Below, one piece after another: positions 61,095 through 64,000 of a stretch of 64,000 nt of DNA (its first letter is position 1; each line of letters begins with the position of its first letter). The position numbers and the translations under genes are program-made. Below the pieces are notes generated by a model. That model had not been told where the DNA came from and did no database searches. It worked only from the letters and a program-made list of their open reading frames with translations. The stretch spans positions 1,550,001 to 1,614,000 of the forward strand of contig OX463844.1 in assembly GCA_949825065.1 (NCBI GenBank). The letters run 5' to 3'. The DNA is from Odontocerum albicorne (taxonomy: Eukaryota > Arthropoda > Insecta > Trichoptera > Odontoceridae).

Positions 61095-62840
61095 GTTTCC
61101 TACATTATATATTTATCCAAAAGTTACTCCTTTATTCCATTAATTACATTTATCACGATGATACGTGTTTTTACGTTACCTACATTATACAATATGTTTA
61201 TGATTTACGTGATTTTACGTCCCCTACATTATATATTTATCCAGAAGTTACTTCTTTATTCCATTAATAACATTTATCACGATGACACGTGGTTTTACGT
61301 TACCAACATTATATGTTTATGATTTACTTGATTTGACGTCACTTACATTATATGTTAATGTTTATCCAGAAGTTACTCCTTTATTCCATTAATTATATTT
61401 ATTACGATGATACGTGTTTTTACGTTACCTACATTATATATTTATGATTTACGTAATTTTACGTCACCTGCATTATATTTTTATCCAAAAGTTACTCCTC
61501 CATTCTATTAATTACATTTATCACGATGATACGTGTTTTTACGTTACCTACATTATATATTTATGATTTACGTGGTTTTAAGTCACCTACATTATATATT
61601 TATCCAGAAGTTACTCCTTTATTCCATTAATTACATTTATCACGATGATGCGTGTTTTTACGTTACATACATTACATATTTATGATTTACGTGATTTTAC
61701 GTCACCTACCTACATTATATATGATATTTATCCAGAAGTTACTTCTTCATTCCATTCATTACATTTATCACGATGATACGTGTTTTTACGTTACATACAT
61801 TATATATTTATGATTTACGTGGTTTTAAGTTACCTACATTATATATTTATCCAGAAGTTACTCCTTCATTCCATTTATCACGATGATACGTGTTTTTACG
61901 TAAAATACATTATATATTTATGATTTACGTGATTTTACGTCACCTGCATTATATATTTATCCAAAAGTTACTCCTTCATTCCTTTAATTACATTTATCAC
62001 GATGATACGTGTTTTTACGTTACCTGCATTATATATTTATGATTTACGTGGTTTTAAGTCACCTACATTATATATTTATCCAGAAGTTACTCCTTCATTC
62101 CATTAATTACATTTATCACGATGATACGTGTTTTTACGTTACCTACATTATATATTTATGATTTACGTGGTTTTAAGTCACCTACATTATATATTTATCC
62201 AGAAGTTACTACTTCATTCCATTAATTACATTTATCACGATGATGCGTGTTTTTACGTTACCTACATTATATATTTATGATTTACGTGATTTTACGTCAC
62301 CTACCTACATTATATATAATATTTATCCAGAAGTTACTTCTTCATTCCATTAATTACATTTATCACGATGATACGTGTTTTAGGGTGTGGGCTGAAAAAC
62401 ATCTGGTGTCCCCGTGGCTGGGTTCGCCCTATATTGGTGGGGTGTATCTTGGCCGAGGGGATGCTATTAGATGAGCCCAGACCTTTTGATAGCTTCTGTA
62501 TTTAATGTATTATCTGCAATTTATGTGTTTTAGAAGTGTTATTTAAATATAATCTGTACGTACTATGTTGCTATCAATAAACCTATTATTTATTTATTTA
62601 TTTACATTACATATATCATATATTTATGATTTACGTGATTTTACGTCACATACATTATATATTTATCCAGAAGTTACTCCTTCATTCCATTAATTACATT
62701 TTAACGATGATACGTGTTTTTTACGTTACCTACATTATATATTTATTATTTAAGTGATTTTACGTCACCTACATTATATATTTATCCAGAAGTTACTCCT
62801 TTATTCTATTAATTACATTTATTACAATGAAACGTGTTTC
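61095..62840. repeat. Satellite-like array, about 119-bp unit
   Basis: Each unit holds TTTATCCAGAAGTTACTCCT, TCATTCCATTAATTACATTT, ATCACGATGATACGTGTTTT and TTTATGATTTACGTGATTTT. Spacing of TCCAGAAG is 110, 119 or 128 bp. TACGTG and ACGT words recur, giving many CACGTA/ACGT sites. A LINE end interrupts it at 62382-62603. Confidence 0.95.
62382..62603 (+). mobile_element. LINE-like 3' end inserted in the satellite
   Basis: A 222-bp GC-richer block (GGGTGTGGGCTGAAAAACAT, GGCTGGGTTCGCCCTATATT) ends in CAATAAACCTATTATTTATT TATTTATTTA, a polyadenylation signal plus T/A microsatellite. The 119-bp unit resumes immediately after. Coding content is not recognisable. Confidence 0.6.
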
Positions 62841-63120
62841 CACCTCCTATGTCAAAGTTTTCTTCATGCCCGATATACGTTATATTCGTAGAACACGTGT
62901 CACAGTTATAACTACTCGTATAATTACTGGAACAACTGAGTGATTTTTTAATAAAAAGTATGATATGGAGTTCCATTAAATTAAATACCCATCTTCCAAA
63001 GCCCCTTAAATTTATTTTTAGTTGGTTAGAAGATATTACTACTAGACAATAAATACACCATGTTTTATGTACTATGTACAACGCTATGTAATAGCCGACT
63101 TTATATTTTTTTAATTCCTA
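62841..63120. other. Unassigned sequence
   Basis: Nothing supported. Confidence 0.3.
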
Positions 63121-63129
63121 ATATTATTC

Positions 63130-63480
63130 ATCGTACTTACACACATACATACCTCAATTTCCCTGTCGTGGTAGGCAGAAAAGACAGAGATCTAGTTTTC
63201 CCTACCTCAACACATCCTTTACCTTTTCTTAATTCATACACCTTCTCATGCAACTCCGACGATTTCTACGCCTTTCTACGTTCCTTCTTTCAAAATAGTA
63301 TACACTTGATCCAATCATACTCTTTCTTCCACTTTCTTATCACATTTGTACTGTATGTTTGTTTTAATTACTTTTTTTTCTTCATCATTAAATCTAACAT
63401 ACATGCCAAAATCATTTCATAATGTTCTTCTCCATATTATTCAACCATAAGCCTTAAGTTCACGTTCATTCTTATCACTT
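63130..63480 (-). pseudogene. RTE-like LINE C-terminal remnant
   Basis: ACACACATACATACCTCAAT, CTACCTCAACACATCCTTTA, CATGCAACTCCGACGATTTC and CATCATTAAATCTAACATAC follow the order of 27455-27800. On the plus strand a 120-codon frame (63060-63422) is antisense to it and not a gene. Confidence 0.65.
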
Positions 63481-64000
63481 ATTTTCGTAATATCTTACAT
63501 AATATAATATATTATCACCCCTCTTTCTTCTCAATGCGTGCTTTTCTACAGTACTCGAAAAAACTATTGTAATATTCTTCTTAAGGCAATTATTTACTAT
63601 TTTTCTTCTATCCACCAATTGCCAAGAGCTAGTCGCAGAGAAACGTTTCAGACCTGACCGCAGCAGACGTGTGGTAGAGCATCGCAACAGACAGTGTAGC
63701 GAGAACCAGCGGTCAATATGTTTAACATTTGTGGTCGGGCATGTGCGGTAAATCTGGCGTCTCCAAGCCTGCTGTATTTAATTGTTGGAAACTAATACAC
63801 GGAGTAAGTGACTAAAATGTTGACCCTTCAGACCTTCCTGACAAATGTAAATTCGCCCAACTGTTCGGACAGAGTTTAGAATAATTTCATTTTCATTGTT
63901 TCGTATACTAGTTTTCATTGTTTCGTATACTAGTAGTATTATGTACACTTAGATAATCAGCATCGAGTATGTTAGTCGAAAATGCATGACCGCGCGATAA
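63481..64000. other. Unassigned; moderately GC-rich 63630-63780
   Basis: No family recognised. GTTTTCATTGTTTCGTATAC TAGT-type words are duplicated at about 63890-63932. Confidence 0.35.

Overview
The window looks like AT-rich insect nuclear DNA, possibly hemipteran, made almost entirely of repeats. The evidence is the set of elements: mariner/Tc1-type transposons, piggyBac-like TTAA elements, Penelope-like retroelements with a GIY-YIG domain, several LINE types (jockey-like and RTE-like), tRNA-derived SINEs and many minisatellites. I found no host protein-coding exon, no genuine tRNA or rRNA gene, no CRISPR array and no intact long ORF. Every recognisable coding stretch is a broken transposase or reverse-transcriptase remnant. 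The species is not identifiable from this sequence alone.

Layout. 0-6 kb: a 29-bp perfect hairpin, an internally deleted mariner (845-1800), two minisatellites (19 bp; 33/85 bp), a tRNA-like SINE, and an LTR-like stretch carrying a 44-45 bp repeat. 6-14 kb: a deleted Tc1/mariner-type element, the first piggyBac-like MITE (7470-8083), a 26-bp minisatellite and several LINE 3' fragments. 14-24 kb: SINE pieces, a LINE 3'UTR expanded into about 256-bp tandem copies (16.94-17.93 kb), a hAT-like end, and LINE fragments including one with a zinc-finger C-terminus broken by palindromes. 24-30.5 kb: 27-bp and 34-bp minisatellites (the latter holds a 200-N assembly gap), a dead jockey-like RT, and two Tc1/mariner elements. 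30.5-42 kb: Penelope-like tails, often in inverted pairs, a second mariner copy (35209-36179) and a second MITE. 42-57 kb: 47-bp and 38-bp satellites, a third and fourth MITE (each inserted at a TTAA inside another repeat), a near full-length SINE of the second family and more LINE tails. 57-64 kb: a 52-bp array, a Tc1/mariner element split by a LINE, a 119-bp satellite carrying a LINE insertion, and RTE-like remnants.

The repeats interact in readable ways. The LINE tail motif with a GCC/GGC hairpin is shared by a tRNA-headed SINE, which fits LINE-driven SINE mobilisation. MITEs sit in transposons and LINE tails, so relative ages can be read from nesting. Short inverted duplications with 0-9 nt loops recur, and in two cases a second copy of the same repeat shows the uninterrupted state. 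This points to repeated template-switch (fold-back) events. The other notable signals are inverted Penelope tails with a hammerhead-like conserved fold, and an apparent excess of the octamer TACTCGTA/TACGAGTA at unrelated sites.
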